Source of the DNA: an uncultured Clostridia bacterium | Lineage (GTDB): Bacteria > Bacillota > Clostridia > Christensenellales > UBA1242 | Length of the DNA stretch: 49,588 bases | Reading direction: 5' to 3' | Assembly: GCA_944349515.1 (NCBI GenBank) | Contig: CALVNE010000005.1 | Coordinates: 1 to 49,588 of the forward strand | Part shown: one piece after another, positions 32,393 through 40,602 of the stretch | How the letters are laid out: each line of letters starts with the position of its first letter | Position numbering within the stretch: position 1 is the first letter of the stretch | Made by a program: the position numbers and the translations under genes | Notes under the pieces: model-generated | The model's database searches: none | What the model saw: only the letters and a program-made list of their open reading frames with translations | Told to the model about the DNA's origin: nothing

Positions 32393-34045
32393 ATGCTTTC
32401 TTCTCTTTTTATTTCTAACCTCGCTCTCATCAAAAATTGCGAAATAAATTTTGATAAGGGCTTCAACGTGATTTTAGGGCAGTCGGGCGCCGGCAAGAGC
32501 ATTCTTATCGACGCCATAAGTTTTGTGCTGGGCGCGAAGGCGGATAAGACGCTTCTTCGAACCGGCGAGAATCTTATGAAAGTTGAGGCAATTTTCGATA
32601 GTGTTAGCGAAAAAACTAAGGCGAAACTTAACGAACTTGGCATAGACTTTGACGACCAACTCGTCATTTCGCGCACGCTGAGCGCCGACGGCAAAAGTGT
32701 GATACGCGTCAATGGCTCGGTTGTTGTTCTGAAAGCGCTTAAAGAGATAACGGCGGACTTTGTCGACTTTTGCGGACAGCATGACAGCGTTGGGTTAATC
32801 AATGTTAACAACCACCTCGCTTTCCTCGATAGGTTTGTGGGTGGCGAGGCGGAAGGGTACTTAAGCGCGCTAAATGAGCAGTTTGACCGCCTTCAAGACG
32901 TGGAGAAAAAGATTAAGGCGCTAGGCGGAGATGACAGCGAACGCAATAGGCTGAAAGAGATTTTAAAATTCCAAATTGACGAAATTGAAAGCGCTAGACT
33001 AACGCTTGGCGAAGAAGAGGAACTGCGCGATAAATTCAATTACATATCATCGGCGGAAAAGATAAGTGAGAATGTCGGCGAGGCGTTAAACCTTCTCGAA
33101 CGCGAAAATAGTTCCGCGACCGGCAATGTGTATGAGGCGAAAAATCTTCTATCCTCGCTTGGTGCATTTGAGAATATCGACGAGTGTAAGGAGCGCCTTA
33201 ACAGCGTGTACTATGAACTGAAAGATGTCGCGGAAACGCTGGAGGGCATTTTGGACGGCGCCGATTTCGACCCAATAATGCTCGAAAAAATTGACAAGCG
33301 CCTCGACCTTATCAAAGATTTAAAGCGAAAATACGGCAAAAGTGTTGACGAAATTCTCGCCTTTTGCGACAATGCCAAAAAGAGGTTAGAGGAACTTGAC
33401 AACAGCGAGGAAGTGCTTGGAAAACTTGAAAAAGAAAGACAAAGCGTGCAAAATGAAATTGGCAGTACGGCAGAAAAACTTTCCACTTTAAGAAAGGAAA
33501 GGGCGCGGGTTTTGGAAAAAGATTTAGAAAGAGAACTTGAAGATTTGCAAATGAAAGGTACAACTTTTAAGGTAAATTTTGAGCCTTGCGCACCAACGAG
33601 AAAGGGCTGTGACGAGGTCCGCTTTATCTTCTCGGCAAACCTTGGGCAAGAAATGAAAGATTTGTCTAAAACTGCATCTGGCGGGGAACTTTCTAGGCTC
33701 CTTCTTGCTTTTAAAAATATCATGCTTGATAAAGAAAGCACGGTTATCTTTGATGAAATTGACTCAGGTATAAGCGGTCAGACAGCAGGAAAGGTAGCTG
33801 AGAAGCTAAAAAATATCTCAAAATATCTTCAAACAATCTGCATAACGCATACGCCAGTGGTTGCAAGCAAGGGCGACGAGTTTATTTTGGTGACAAAAGA
33901 AAGTGTTGGCAATGAAACAATATCTCATGCGAAGATAATTCATGATGAGGAAGTTGTGAAAGAAATTGCCAACCTAATTGATGGAAGCGAAAAAATTTCA
34001 GAAACAGCCATAAATCACGCCAAAGAATTGTTGTTAAAGAAGTAA
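32393..34045 (+). CDS. recN: DNA repair protein RecN
   Basis: 550 residues, an SMC-like ATPase acting at DNA double-strand breaks. The N-terminal half-nucleotide-binding domain has Walker A ILGQSGAGKSILID. A long coiled-coil middle carries hinge-like segments. The C-terminal half has LSKTASGGELSRLLLAF (signature) and STVIFDEIDSGISG (Walker B), followed by the conserved ICITHTPVVASKGD. The usual Q at the end of this H-loop (THLPQ) reads TPV. TAGGAGGGAG precedes the start. It is the distal gene of the argR-recN operon. Confidence 0.95.
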   Translation: MLSSLFISNLALIKNCEINFDKGFNVILGQSGAGKSILIDAISFVLGAKADKTLLRTGENLMKVEAIFDSVSEKTKAKLNELGIDFDDQLVISRTLSADGKSVIRVNGSVVVLKALKEITADFVDFCGQHDSVGLINVNNHLAFLDRFVGGEAEGYLSALNEQFDRLQDVEKKIKALGGDDSERNRLKEILKFQIDEIESARLTLGEEEELRDKFNYISSAEKISENVGEALNLLERENSSATGNVYEAKNLLSSLGAFENIDECKERLNSVYYELKDVAETLEGILDGADFDPIMLEKIDKRLDLIKDLKRKYGKSVDEILAFCDNAKKRLEELDNSEEVLGKLEKERQSVQNEIGSTAEKLSTLRKERARVLEKDLERELEDLQMKGTTFKVNFEPCAPTRKGCDEVRFIFSANLGQEMKDLSKTASGGELSRLLLAFKNIMLDKESTVIFDEIDSGISGQTAGKVAEKLKNISKYLQTICITHTPVVASKGDEFILVTKESVGNETISHAKIIHDEEVVKEIANLIDGSEKISETAINHAKELLLKK

Positions 34046-34123
34046 ACAAAAATTGGAGCATTATAAAAAATGGCAATAACATTCGGAAAGATGTGAAGTT
34101 TATTTATGACGAGATAAATTAAG

Positions 34124-34282
34124 GTGGAATATTCTACAAATGCTAGGGGATTTTCTGGACACTACGATATGATGGAATGTCGAATGATGTCAAAAGAAAG
34201 CTCCGCTCAAAACATTGAACAGGTATTTGTGCCAGAAGATATAGTATTGACGAAATCGGTTAATTGTGTTTTTGACGCTTAG
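34124..34282 (+). CDS. Possible 52-residue peptide or gene remnant
   Basis: A GTG-started frame of 52 codons with AAGG directly before it. The product is polar, with GFSGHYDMMECRMMSKESS in its first half and no membrane helix. Short in-frame fragments upstream are broken by stops, so this may be the tail of a decayed gene. It sits in the AT-rich islet next to the JAMM gene. Function is unknown and reality of the gene is doubtful. Confidence 0.25.
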   Translation: MEYSTNARGFSGHYDMMECRMMSKESSAQNIEQVFVPEDIVLTKSVNCVFDA

Positions 34283-34296
34283 AAAAATTTAAAAAT

Positions 34297-34345
34297 AAAA
34301 GAGAGAAAGTTGTAAGCTATATGGTTAAAATTTCTCTCTTTTTTA
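34297..34345. terminator. Bidirectional terminator
   Basis: AAAAGAGAGAAA (34297-34308) and TTTCTCTCTTTT (34331-34342) are perfect 12-bp complements with T or A runs outside. It serves the argR-recN side on + and the JAMM gene on -. Confidence 0.85.
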
Positions 34346-34356
34346 AATTTTAGCAT

Positions 34357-35121
34357 TTAGTTGTTTATATTTCTATACATTTCTTTGTTAATTAAATATT
34401 TATTTGGAGTGTATGAAGGCAATCGTTCGTTTCCCCAGTATATATTAGGATGCTTATATAGTTTATAGCCATTTCCAAAATTTTGGTAGGACATAACATC
34501 AAAATCTGGAACGCTGTTTATTAATATACTTCCAAACTGCACACTTTTACCAAATTGTTTACTTATTCTTTCCACTTCTTTTGTTGTTTCAATTAAACCT
34601 CTAATATCACACCAACTAGCGTTTGTAGCACTGGCAAAAGGAGAATTTGGACCATACACAGGGGCTGCATTTGGATGTGTATGACCTTGAAAAAGAACAG
34701 GTTTTTTATAATTTGAATACTTTATAAATTCATTTACCCTTTTATTTATTAGTTGAAAAGAAGGAGTGTCTCTATATTCATCTTCAAATGCCATATTGAT
34801 TTTTCGGCCTTGCCTGATTGCAGTATAGTATTCATCATAGTTTGAAAGAATGTCTGTAATCATCACATCATAATTATCTAATTCATAACCAAACATAAAA
34901 AATCCTAATTCATTAACAGTGTTACGTTTGGCATTTTCACCTAATGTGTTTATTATGTTAGTTAATTCTTTGCCTAAATCTTTTGATATAATAATCTTCC
35001 CATGTAAAGTAGGAAACATATTTTGAGAAACTAAATTTATTTCTTCATCCGAAGCGACTTTACCTTTTTCGGCAACATAGCCTAAACCTTGATTTTTTAA
35101 TACTTGTTCAACAATATGCAT
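34357..35121 (-). CDS. JAMM (Mov34/MPN-like) metallopeptidase candidate
   Basis: 254 residues. The motif set of JAMM zinc isopeptidases is present: a Glu in NELGFFMFGYE (about residue 90), the metal-binding HTHP of LFQGHTHPN, and SWCD (the S-x-x-D part) about 22 residues later in ASATNASWCDIRGL. The remainder is rich in Asn, Tyr and Lys with no signal peptide or membrane helix. JAMM enzymes cut isopeptide bonds to ubiquitin-like proteins or process sulfur-carrier-like proteins, but no such partner is encoded nearby. It has its own promoter and the ribosome binding site TAGGAG. It stands alone between recN and ruvC, with AT-richer, less biased codon use than its neighbours, suggesting transfer. 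Confidence 0.75.
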   Translation of the reverse strand: MHIVEQVLKNQGLGYVAEKGKVASDEEINLVSQNMFPTLHGKIIISKDLGKELTNIINTLGENAKRNTVNELGFFMFGYELDNYDVMITDILSNYDEYYTAIRQGRKINMAFEDEYRDTPSFQLINKRVNEFIKYSNYKKPVLFQGHTHPNAAPVYGPNSPFASATNASWCDIRGLIETTKEVERISKQFGKSVQFGSILINSVPDFDVMSYQNFGNGYKLYKHPNIYWGNERLPSYTPNKYLINKEMYRNINN

Positions 35122-35139
35122 AAATAACTCCTATTAATT

Positions 35140-35168
35140 ATAATACCATAAAAAATTATAATTAGCAA
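35140..35168 (-). promoter_or_regulatory. Promoter of the JAMM gene
   Basis: On the minus strand TTGCTA (35168-35163), a 17-base spacer and TATTAT (35145-35140), followed after a few bases by AGGAG and the start codon. Confidence 0.65.
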
Positions 35169-35242
35169 GTAGTTCGAATTATCTTTTTATAAAGATAGTA
35201 TCTCAAATTTCAATCATATATCACGCACTTGTGCCATTTCAT

Positions 35243-35271
35243 TTGACAAAATTGTCAAAATATTTTAAACT
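35243..35271 (+). promoter_or_regulatory. ruvC promoter within a palindrome, predicted leaderless
   Basis: TTGACA (35243-35248), a 17-base spacer and TAAACT (35266-35271). The ruvC ATG begins 7 bases after the -10, so the message would have no leader, and no Shine-Dalgarno sequence is visible. The inverted repeat TTTGACA-AAAT-TGTCAAA covers the -35 box and is a candidate operator. Confidence 0.65.
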
Positions 35272-35277
35272 TAGTGT

Positions 35278-35766
35278 ATGAGAGTTTTAGGAATTGACCC
35301 CGGCTATGCGATTGTGGGGTATGGCATTATTGAGACGAGTGATAATAACAGGGTGATTGACTATGGCGTGATTGAAACACCTAAAGAGGACCCGTTGCCG
35401 ATAAGGCTTCAGCATATCGATGAGGCACTTAGGGTTATCTTTGAAACTTATAGACCCGATGAGGTGGCGATTGAGGAACTTTTCTATTTCAAGAACCAAA
35501 AGACTGTCATTCAGGTGGCGCAGGCGCGCGGAGTGATTGTGCTGGCAAGTCAAAAATATTGCGGGCGCACTTTTGAATACACACCTATCCAAATCAAGCA
35601 GGCGCTGACAGGCAATGGTCATGCAGAGAAAAGGCAAATGCAGTATATGGTTAAAAATGTGCTAGGTCTTAAAGATATACCGCGTCCAGACGATGCAGCA
35701 GATGCGCTTGCGGTGGCGATATGTCATGGGCAGATAAATCCTAGACTCAATTTTAATATGATGTAA
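35278..35766 (+). CDS. ruvC: Holliday junction resolvase RuvC
   Basis: 162 residues, typical length. The RNase H-fold endonuclease acidic residues are visible: Asp7 in LGIDPGYAIVGYGI, Glu in VAIEELFYFKNQKT (about 62-75), and the pair in RPDDAADALAVAICH near 137-151. It cleaves four-way junctions held by RuvAB. The order ruvC-ruvA-ruvB is conserved, although here a 215-base AT-rich gap separates ruvC from ruvA. No ribosome binding site is visible and transcription is predicted to start at the ATG. Confidence 0.96.
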   Translation: MRVLGIDPGYAIVGYGIIETSDNNRVIDYGVIETPKEDPLPIRLQHIDEALRVIFETYRPDEVAIEELFYFKNQKTVIQVAQARGVIVLASQKYCGRTFEYTPIQIKQALTGNGHAEKRQMQYMVKNVLGLKDIPRPDDAADALAVAICHGQINPRLNFNMM

Positions 35767-35981
35767 AAAATATGAGACATTTACCAAATTATTTTAAAAC
35801 GAAAAAGGTGCGGTTTAAGTGGAAAAAGATGTGGTTTGCTTAAAAAAGTCATTTACAAAATTCGCCTAAAACAAACTTAACAAAAAATTATGATATAGCA
35901 AAAATTTTCGCAAAAAAGCAAAATTTTGATATTATTAAGTGGTTTTTGTAAAAAAAACTAACAAATTTTAGTGAGGAAGAT

Positions 35982-36587
35982 ATGATTTCATTTTTAGTGG
36001 GAACGATTGAAGAAAAATATGAAAATACGCTTGTTTTGGATGTCAACGGTGTGGGATATGAACTGCAAATTTCTAACAACTCGCTTGTTGCCTTGCCAGA
36101 AGTCAACGAAACTTGCAAAATCTACACATATTTGCATGTGAAAGAGGACGGAATTGCACTTTTTGGCTTCGCCACGCAAGAAGAAAAGAACATTTTTATG
36201 AAACTTATCACGGTTTCTGGTGTGGGACCAAAGATGGCGATTGCCATACTTTCTGGCATGAAGATAAGTGACCTAATCGTGGCAATCTCGCGCGAAGATG
36301 TTTCGCTTTTATCCAAAATCAAGGGCTTGGGTAAGAAAACCGCCGAGCGTGTGTGCCTTGAACTTAAGGATAAAATATCGGTGGCAGGCTACGGCACCGA
36401 CCTATTTAACTATAAGGAAAATCTCGACAATTTTTATGATGAGAACGCTCTTAATGATGCAGTGGAAACGCTTATCAACCTAGGCGTCAACAAGAATGAG
36501 GCGTATAGACTGGCACGCGCTAACGCTGGCGACGGCGCAACCGCGGAAGAGATTATTTTGAAAGTCCTTCGCTATTTAGGGCGTTAA
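35982..36587 (+). CDS. ruvA: Holliday junction DNA helicase subunit RuvA
   Basis: 201 residues. The N-terminal OB fold is ISFLVGTIEEKYENTLVLDV with NGVGYEL. The helix-hairpin-helix pair VSGVGPKMAIAILSG and IKGLGKKTAERVCLELKDK (about 70-135) binds the junction. A flexible linker (about 136-155) leads to the C-terminal UBA-like domain (ETLINLGVNKNEAYRLAR) that contacts RuvB. It forms a tetramer that holds the junction in a square plane. GTGAGGAAG precedes the start and ruvB follows after 14 bases. Confidence 0.97.
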   Translation: MISFLVGTIEEKYENTLVLDVNGVGYELQISNNSLVALPEVNETCKIYTYLHVKEDGIALFGFATQEEKNIFMKLITVSGVGPKMAIAILSGMKISDLIVAISREDVSLLSKIKGLGKKTAERVCLELKDKISVAGYGTDLFNYKENLDNFYDENALNDAVETLINLGVNKNEAYRLARANAGDGATAEEIILKVLRYLGR

Positions 36588-36601
36588 ATTTGAGGTGAAA
36601 T

Positions 36602-37600
36602 ATGGAAGATAGATTTATAACAAGCACAAAAAATTTTACCGATGCCGAGATTGAAACCTCGCTTCGACCGACAAGTTTAGACCAATATGTTGGACAAGAG
36701 AAAATCAAGGAGAGTTTGAAGGTCTACATTCAGGCGGCAAAGTCGCGTAAGGATGCACTCGACCACGTGCTTTTATATGGTCCGCCAGGTTTAGGCAAGA
36801 CCACTTTGTCGCACATCATTGCGAAAGAACTAGGCTCGCAAATCAAAATCACATCTGGGCCTGCCATTGAGCATGCTGCCGACCTTGCGGCGATACTGAC
36901 AAACCTTAACAAAAATGATGTTTTGTTTATCGACGAAATTCATAGGCTTAATAAGACGGTTGAAGAAATTTTGTATCCTGCCATGGAAGATTTCGCGCTT
37001 GATTTCATCGTCGGCAAAGGTCCGTCGGCGAAGAATATGCGACTTAAAATCCAACCTTTCACGCTTATCGGCGCAACCACAAAGGCGGGCATGCTGACAA
37101 GTCCGCTCCGCGATAGGTTTGGTGTTATTTGTAGGCTGGAACTATACTCTGATAAAGACCTACAAATCATCATCAAGCGTTCGGCTGAGATTTTGAACAT
37201 CAAGATTGACGAAAATGCGAGCCTTGACATCGCAAAGCGTTCGCGCGGAACTCCGCGTATCGCCAACCGACTTTTGAAGCGTGTGAGAGATTACGCCGAG
37301 GTTTTGGGCAGTGGCGAAATAACGAAAGAGATAACCGACCAAGCGCTTGCCAAAATGGAGATTGACGAACTTGGGCTTGACTTTATCGATAGGAAGATAC
37401 TTGAAAGCATAATCTACAAATTTGGTGGTGGACCTGTGGGACTTGATACGCTGTCGGCGACTATCGGCGAGGATGCTGGTACGATTGAAGATGTTTATGA
37501 GCCATATTTGATGCAACTGGGCTTTATCGCACGCACTCCGCGTGGGCGTATTGCCATGGAAAATGCGTATCATCATTTGGGGATAGAATATAATAAGTAA
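36602..37600 (+). CDS. ruvB: Holliday junction DNA helicase ATPase RuvB
   Basis: 332 residues. AAA+ motor of branch migration. [18 protein letters not shown] starts the domain. Walker A is [19 protein letters not shown], Walker [14 protein letters not shown], and sensor 1 and the arginine-finger region are [21 protein letters not shown]. The C-terminal winged helix ends with [18 protein letters not shown], a hallmark of RuvB. TGAGGTG precedes the start. It is directly followed by a structured repeat element rather than by queA. Confidence 0.98.
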   Translation: MEDRFITSTKNFTDAEIETSLRPTSLDQYVGQEKIKESLKVYIQAAKSRKDALDHVLLYGPPGLGKTTLSHIIAKELGSQIKITSGPAIEHAADLAAILTNLNKNDVLFIDEIHRLNKTVEEILYPAMEDFALDFIVGKGPSAKNMRLKIQPFTLIGATTKAGMLTSPLRDRFGVICRLELYSDKDLQIIIKRSAEILNIKIDENASLDIAKRSRGTPRIANRLLKRVRDYAEVLGSGEITKEITDQALAKMEIDELGLDFIDRKILESIIYKFGGGPVGLDTLSATIGEDAGTIEDVYEPYLMQLGFIARTPRGRIAMENAYHHLGIEYNK

Positions 37601-37603
37601 TTA

Positions 37604-37790
37604 GGACAGACACCAACTACGCTTAACGCCGGCACGAAAAATTAAAATTTTTCTAACGGCTACTCCGTTGGTTTCTCCGCCTAGTCCTCTTCCCTGTAGG
37701 TGATTTTTGATTTGTGCTCGCCGGGCAAAGCCCTTCCCCTCACAAAATCAAAAATTAAATTTAGAATATGAAAGTGTGGCGTTGTAAGAA
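37604..37790 (+). repeat. Structured dispersed element, copy A (after ruvB)
   Basis: About 165-190 bases closely similar to the sequence at 48975-49138, starting AGGACAGACACCAACT 3 bases after the ruvB stop. It can fold as GGAC/GTCC, CCAAC/GTTGG, a hairpin GAAAAATT-AA-AATTTTTC, AACGG/CCGTT, and a longer hairpin TTTTTGATTT with AAATCAAAAA around CGCCGGGCAAAGCCC. Both AT-containing stems differ between the copies by paired changes that keep pairing. No protein frame is conserved. It may be a structured 3'-end RNA or a MITE-like element. Confidence 0.75.
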
Positions 37791-37799
37791 AAGAGGTTT

Positions 37800-37914
37800 T
37801 GATTATGGAATGAAATATTAGTTATATAAAATTTTTTCACCGTTCTTCACTCTTCACTTTTCACTCTTCACTTGAACGCTAACGGCGTTCATTAACTTTT
37901 AAACGAGGATTATT
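37800..37914 (+). promoter_or_regulatory. queA upstream region with tandem repeat and hairpin
   Basis: TTCACTCTTCACTT occurs twice in tandem near 37845-37873 and is followed by the hairpin GAACGC-TAACG-GCGTTC (37875-37891) just before the queA ribosome binding site. No clear promoter was identified. Whether the repeat regulates queA or is a residue of the preceding element is unknown. Confidence 0.5.
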
Positions 37915-38955
37915 ATGCAAAGAGAATTATTACGAACAACATATCATTATGATTTGCCAGAGGAACTTATTGCGCAAACTCCGGTGGAACCACGCGATTC
38001 GTCGCGTCTTTTATGCTATAATCGAAAGACCGAAAAGGTGCAAGACCTACATTTTTATGATATCTACAACTTTTTGAATGAGGGCGATGTTTTGGTTATC
38101 AATAACACGCGCGTTTTGCCGGCGAGATTATTTGGTTTCAAACACACTGGCGCGAAGATTGAGATTCTTCTTCAAAAGCGGGTAGATTTGACGCATTGGG
38201 AGGTGATTGCCAAGCCTTTTAAGAGGTTAGACGTAGGCACAGAGATTGTTTTTAATGAAAATATTTCCGCCGTTGTTACCAATAAGGCGACGTATGGTTC
38301 GTGCGTGATTGAATTTCGTTACAACTTAGAAAAGACCTTTGAAGAACACCTAATGGAGATAGGCACGGTGCCACTTCCACCATATATAAAGGAAAAGTTG
38401 AAAGACCGAGAACGCTATCAAACCGTATATGCCAAAGTGGAAGGTTCAAGCGCAGCGCCAACGGCGGGGCTACATTTTACCAAGGAACTATTGGAAAGAC
38501 TGAAAAATAAAGGGGTGGAAATATGCGAGGTACTTCTTCATGTTGGGCTGGGCACTTTTAGGCCAGTGAAGGAGGATAACATCTTAGAACATAAAATGCA
38601 CAGCGAGTATATTGAGGTATCCGAAGAGGTGGCAAAAAAGTTAAATGAAGCAAAGCGCGCAGACAGGCGAATAGTGGCAGTTGGAACGACCTCTGTTCGC
38701 GTGCTGGAAAGTGCCACAAACGAAAATGGCGAGGTGGAAAGCGTAAAAAAAGAGACTGACATCTTCATCTATCCGCCATACAAATTTAAGTTTGTGGATG
38801 CACTTATCACTAACTTTCATTTGCCAGAGTCGACTCTTATCATGCTGGTTTCTGCCTTTATCGGCGACATTGACAAAACGCTTGAGTTATATAAGCACGC
38901 AGTGGAGAGTCTCTATCGTTTCTTCAGTTTTGGCGACGCCATGTTTATTGAATAA
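37915..38955 (+). CDS. queA: S-adenosylmethionine:tRNA ribosyltransferase-isomerase
   Basis: 346 residues, standard length. It converts preQ1 in tRNA to epoxyqueuosine using the ribosyl part of SAM. Conserved segments include YDLPEELIAQTPVEPRDSSR, LVINNTRVLPARL, the active-site stretch QTVYAKVEGSSAAPTAGLHF and LHVGLGTFRPVKEDNILEHK, plus ITNFHLPESTLIMLVSAFIG near the end. It works with Tgt, encoded next, in queuosine synthesis. GAGGAT precedes the start. Confidence 0.97.
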   Translation: MQRELLRTTYHYDLPEELIAQTPVEPRDSSRLLCYNRKTEKVQDLHFYDIYNFLNEGDVLVINNTRVLPARLFGFKHTGAKIEILLQKRVDLTHWEVIAKPFKRLDVGTEIVFNENISAVVTNKATYGSCVIEFRYNLEKTFEEHLMEIGTVPLPPYIKEKLKDRERYQTVYAKVEGSSAAPTAGLHFTKELLERLKNKGVEICEVLLHVGLGTFRPVKEDNILEHKMHSEYIEVSEEVAKKLNEAKRADRRIVAVGTTSVRVLESATNENGEVESVKKETDIFIYPPYKFKFVDALITNFHLPESTLIMLVSAFIGDIDKTLELYKHAVESLYRFFSFGDAMFIE

Positions 38956-38960
38956 TGCCA

Positions 38961-39003
38961 CAAGATATGGTGTAGTATGCAATAATACCACAACAAGATA
39001 TTG
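38961..39003 (+). repeat. 44-bp dispersed palindromic repeat, copy 3
   Basis: CAAGATATGGTGTAGTATGC, then a shortened centre and ACAACAAGATATTG. It lies 5 bases after the queA stop codon, between queA and tgt, in the same orientation as copy 1. Confidence 0.78.
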
Positions 39004-39103
39004 TTAGATTGTTTTATGCTATTTATCTAGATTTTGTCTTGGAAAATGCAATGTTATTTATAAAAATTTAAGAATAAAAAAGAAAAATTTAATAGGGATA
39101 ATT

Positions 39104-40216
39104 ATGGAAGAATTTAGTTTTGAAATAGAAAAAATTTGCCCTAAAACGGGAGCAAGAGCGGGCGTTTTTCACACTCCGCGTGGAGACATAAAAACGCCAG
39201 TGTTTATGCCGGTTGGCACGCAAGGAACCGTTAAGGGTTTGCGTCCAGAGGACCTAAACGAAATGGGTGCGCAGATAATACTCTCGAACACCTATCATCT
39301 TTTTTTGCGTCCCGGGCATGACATCGTTCGAAAGGCGGGCGGACTTCACAAGTTTATGAACTATGACAAACCAATTCTCACTGACAGCGGTGGTTTTCAA
39401 GTTTTTTCACTATCAGACTTACGAAAGGTTTCTGAGGTCGGCGTAGAGTTTCGCTCACATTTGAGCGGGGAAAAATTTATGATGACGCCGGAACTTTGCA
39501 TGGATATTCAAGAGGCACTTGACAGCGACATTAACATGGCGCTCGACCAGTGCACTGAGGCTGGTGCGACGCGTGCGGAGTCGGAAAAGGCGCGCGACCT
39601 CACCAAAATTTGGCTTGATAAATGCTATAAACGTCACAAAGGTGGAAAACACATCCTTTTCCCTATTGTGCAGGGCAATATGTTCAAAGATTTGCGGGCA
39701 AAGTGCATTGAAGATTGTCGTCCGTATGCGCGCTGTGGTATTGCTATTGGCGGTCTATCGGTGGGCGAAGAGAAGAGCGTGATGTATGACATTCTCGACT
39801 TTATGCACCCGCTTTTGCCACAAAATATGCCACGTTATCTTATGGGTGTGGGAAGTCCGGACTGCCTAATCGAGGGCTTCGCGCGGGGAATTGACATGAT
39901 GGACTGCGTGCTTCCAACGCGTATTGCGCGAAACGGCACCGCTTTCACAAAGTACGGCAAAATGGTGGTGAAAAATTCCACTTTCAAGGAAGATTTCGCT
40001 CCGATTGAAGAGGACTGCGACTGCTACGCTTGCCGGCACTTTTCCCGCGCATATATTCGCCATCTTATAAACGCTGACGAGATGCTCGGCGCGGAACTTC
40101 TTTCCATCCACAACCTAAGATTTTTAATTAGGCTTGCTGAAAATATCCGAAAGGCGATTTTGGGCGACTATTTTGCCGAATTTAAAGAGGAATTTTTGGC
40201 AAAGTATGTACTTTAA
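39104..40216 (+). CDS. tgt: Queuine/preQ1 tRNA-guanine transglycosylase
   Basis: 370 residues. It exchanges guanine 34 of GUN-anticodon tRNAs for preQ1. Visible: TPVFMPVGTQGTVKGLRPEDL, the substrate loop LTDSGGFQVFSLSDL with its catalytic-base Asp, ALDQCTEAGATR, the nucleophile Asp in RGIDMMDCVLPTRIARNG, and a zinc site from the three Cys of CDCYACRHF plus the His of LLSIHNLRFL near 345. AGGGATAATT precedes the ATG. It is queA's partner. Confidence 0.98.
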   Translation: MEEFSFEIEKICPKTGARAGVFHTPRGDIKTPVFMPVGTQGTVKGLRPEDLNEMGAQIILSNTYHLFLRPGHDIVRKAGGLHKFMNYDKPILTDSGGFQVFSLSDLRKVSEVGVEFRSHLSGEKFMMTPELCMDIQEALDSDINMALDQCTEAGATRAESEKARDLTKIWLDKCYKRHKGGKHILFPIVQGNMFKDLRAKCIEDCRPYARCGIAIGGLSVGEEKSVMYDILDFMHPLLPQNMPRYLMGVGSPDCLIEGFARGIDMMDCVLPTRIARNGTAFTKYGKMVVKNSTFKEDFAPIEEDCDCYACRHFSRAYIRHLINADEMLGAELLSIHNLRFLIRLAENIRKAILGDYFAEFKEEFLAKYVL

Positions 40217-40602
40217 ATTAAGTTTAATTGCCAAAATAACCAAAACTCAAACGCGTAAAAGTCACAAAAAACTCGAAACAAAAAGGTAATTATCTTAGCG
40301 CTATCTGTTTAATCAAAAAAACTATCAACGCTCTTATTAAATTATCGTAATGTGCGTTTTGCAAATTAAACCCATTGTTTTATTGTGTTTGTTGTAAAAA
40401 ATTTACAAATTTCGATGTAAATTGCACAAATTTTGCATTTTCGTCAAATATCACAAAAAAAAGTAGAAATTAAACATTATTAACTAAAAATATTTAGACA
40501 TAATGTTTGCTTTTTTTTGCTAGGTGTGTTACAATAGCGACTGTATATTATGTTATGAGGTTTTCTTATAATGTATATAGAAAATAAAAAGGGAGAAATA
40601 TC
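40217..40602 (+). promoter_or_regulatory. Spacer with tig promoter
   Basis: Nearly 390 bases without a gene. A promoter, TTGCTT (40506-40511), an 18-base spacer and TACAAT (40530-40535), lies about 70 bases before tig. No conserved leader structure was recognised. Confidence 0.6.

Noticed and set aside
37604-37790. Structured element as an insertion sequence
   Set aside because: No transposase frame, no target-site duplication and too short; a noncoding repeat or MITE-like element is the more modest reading.
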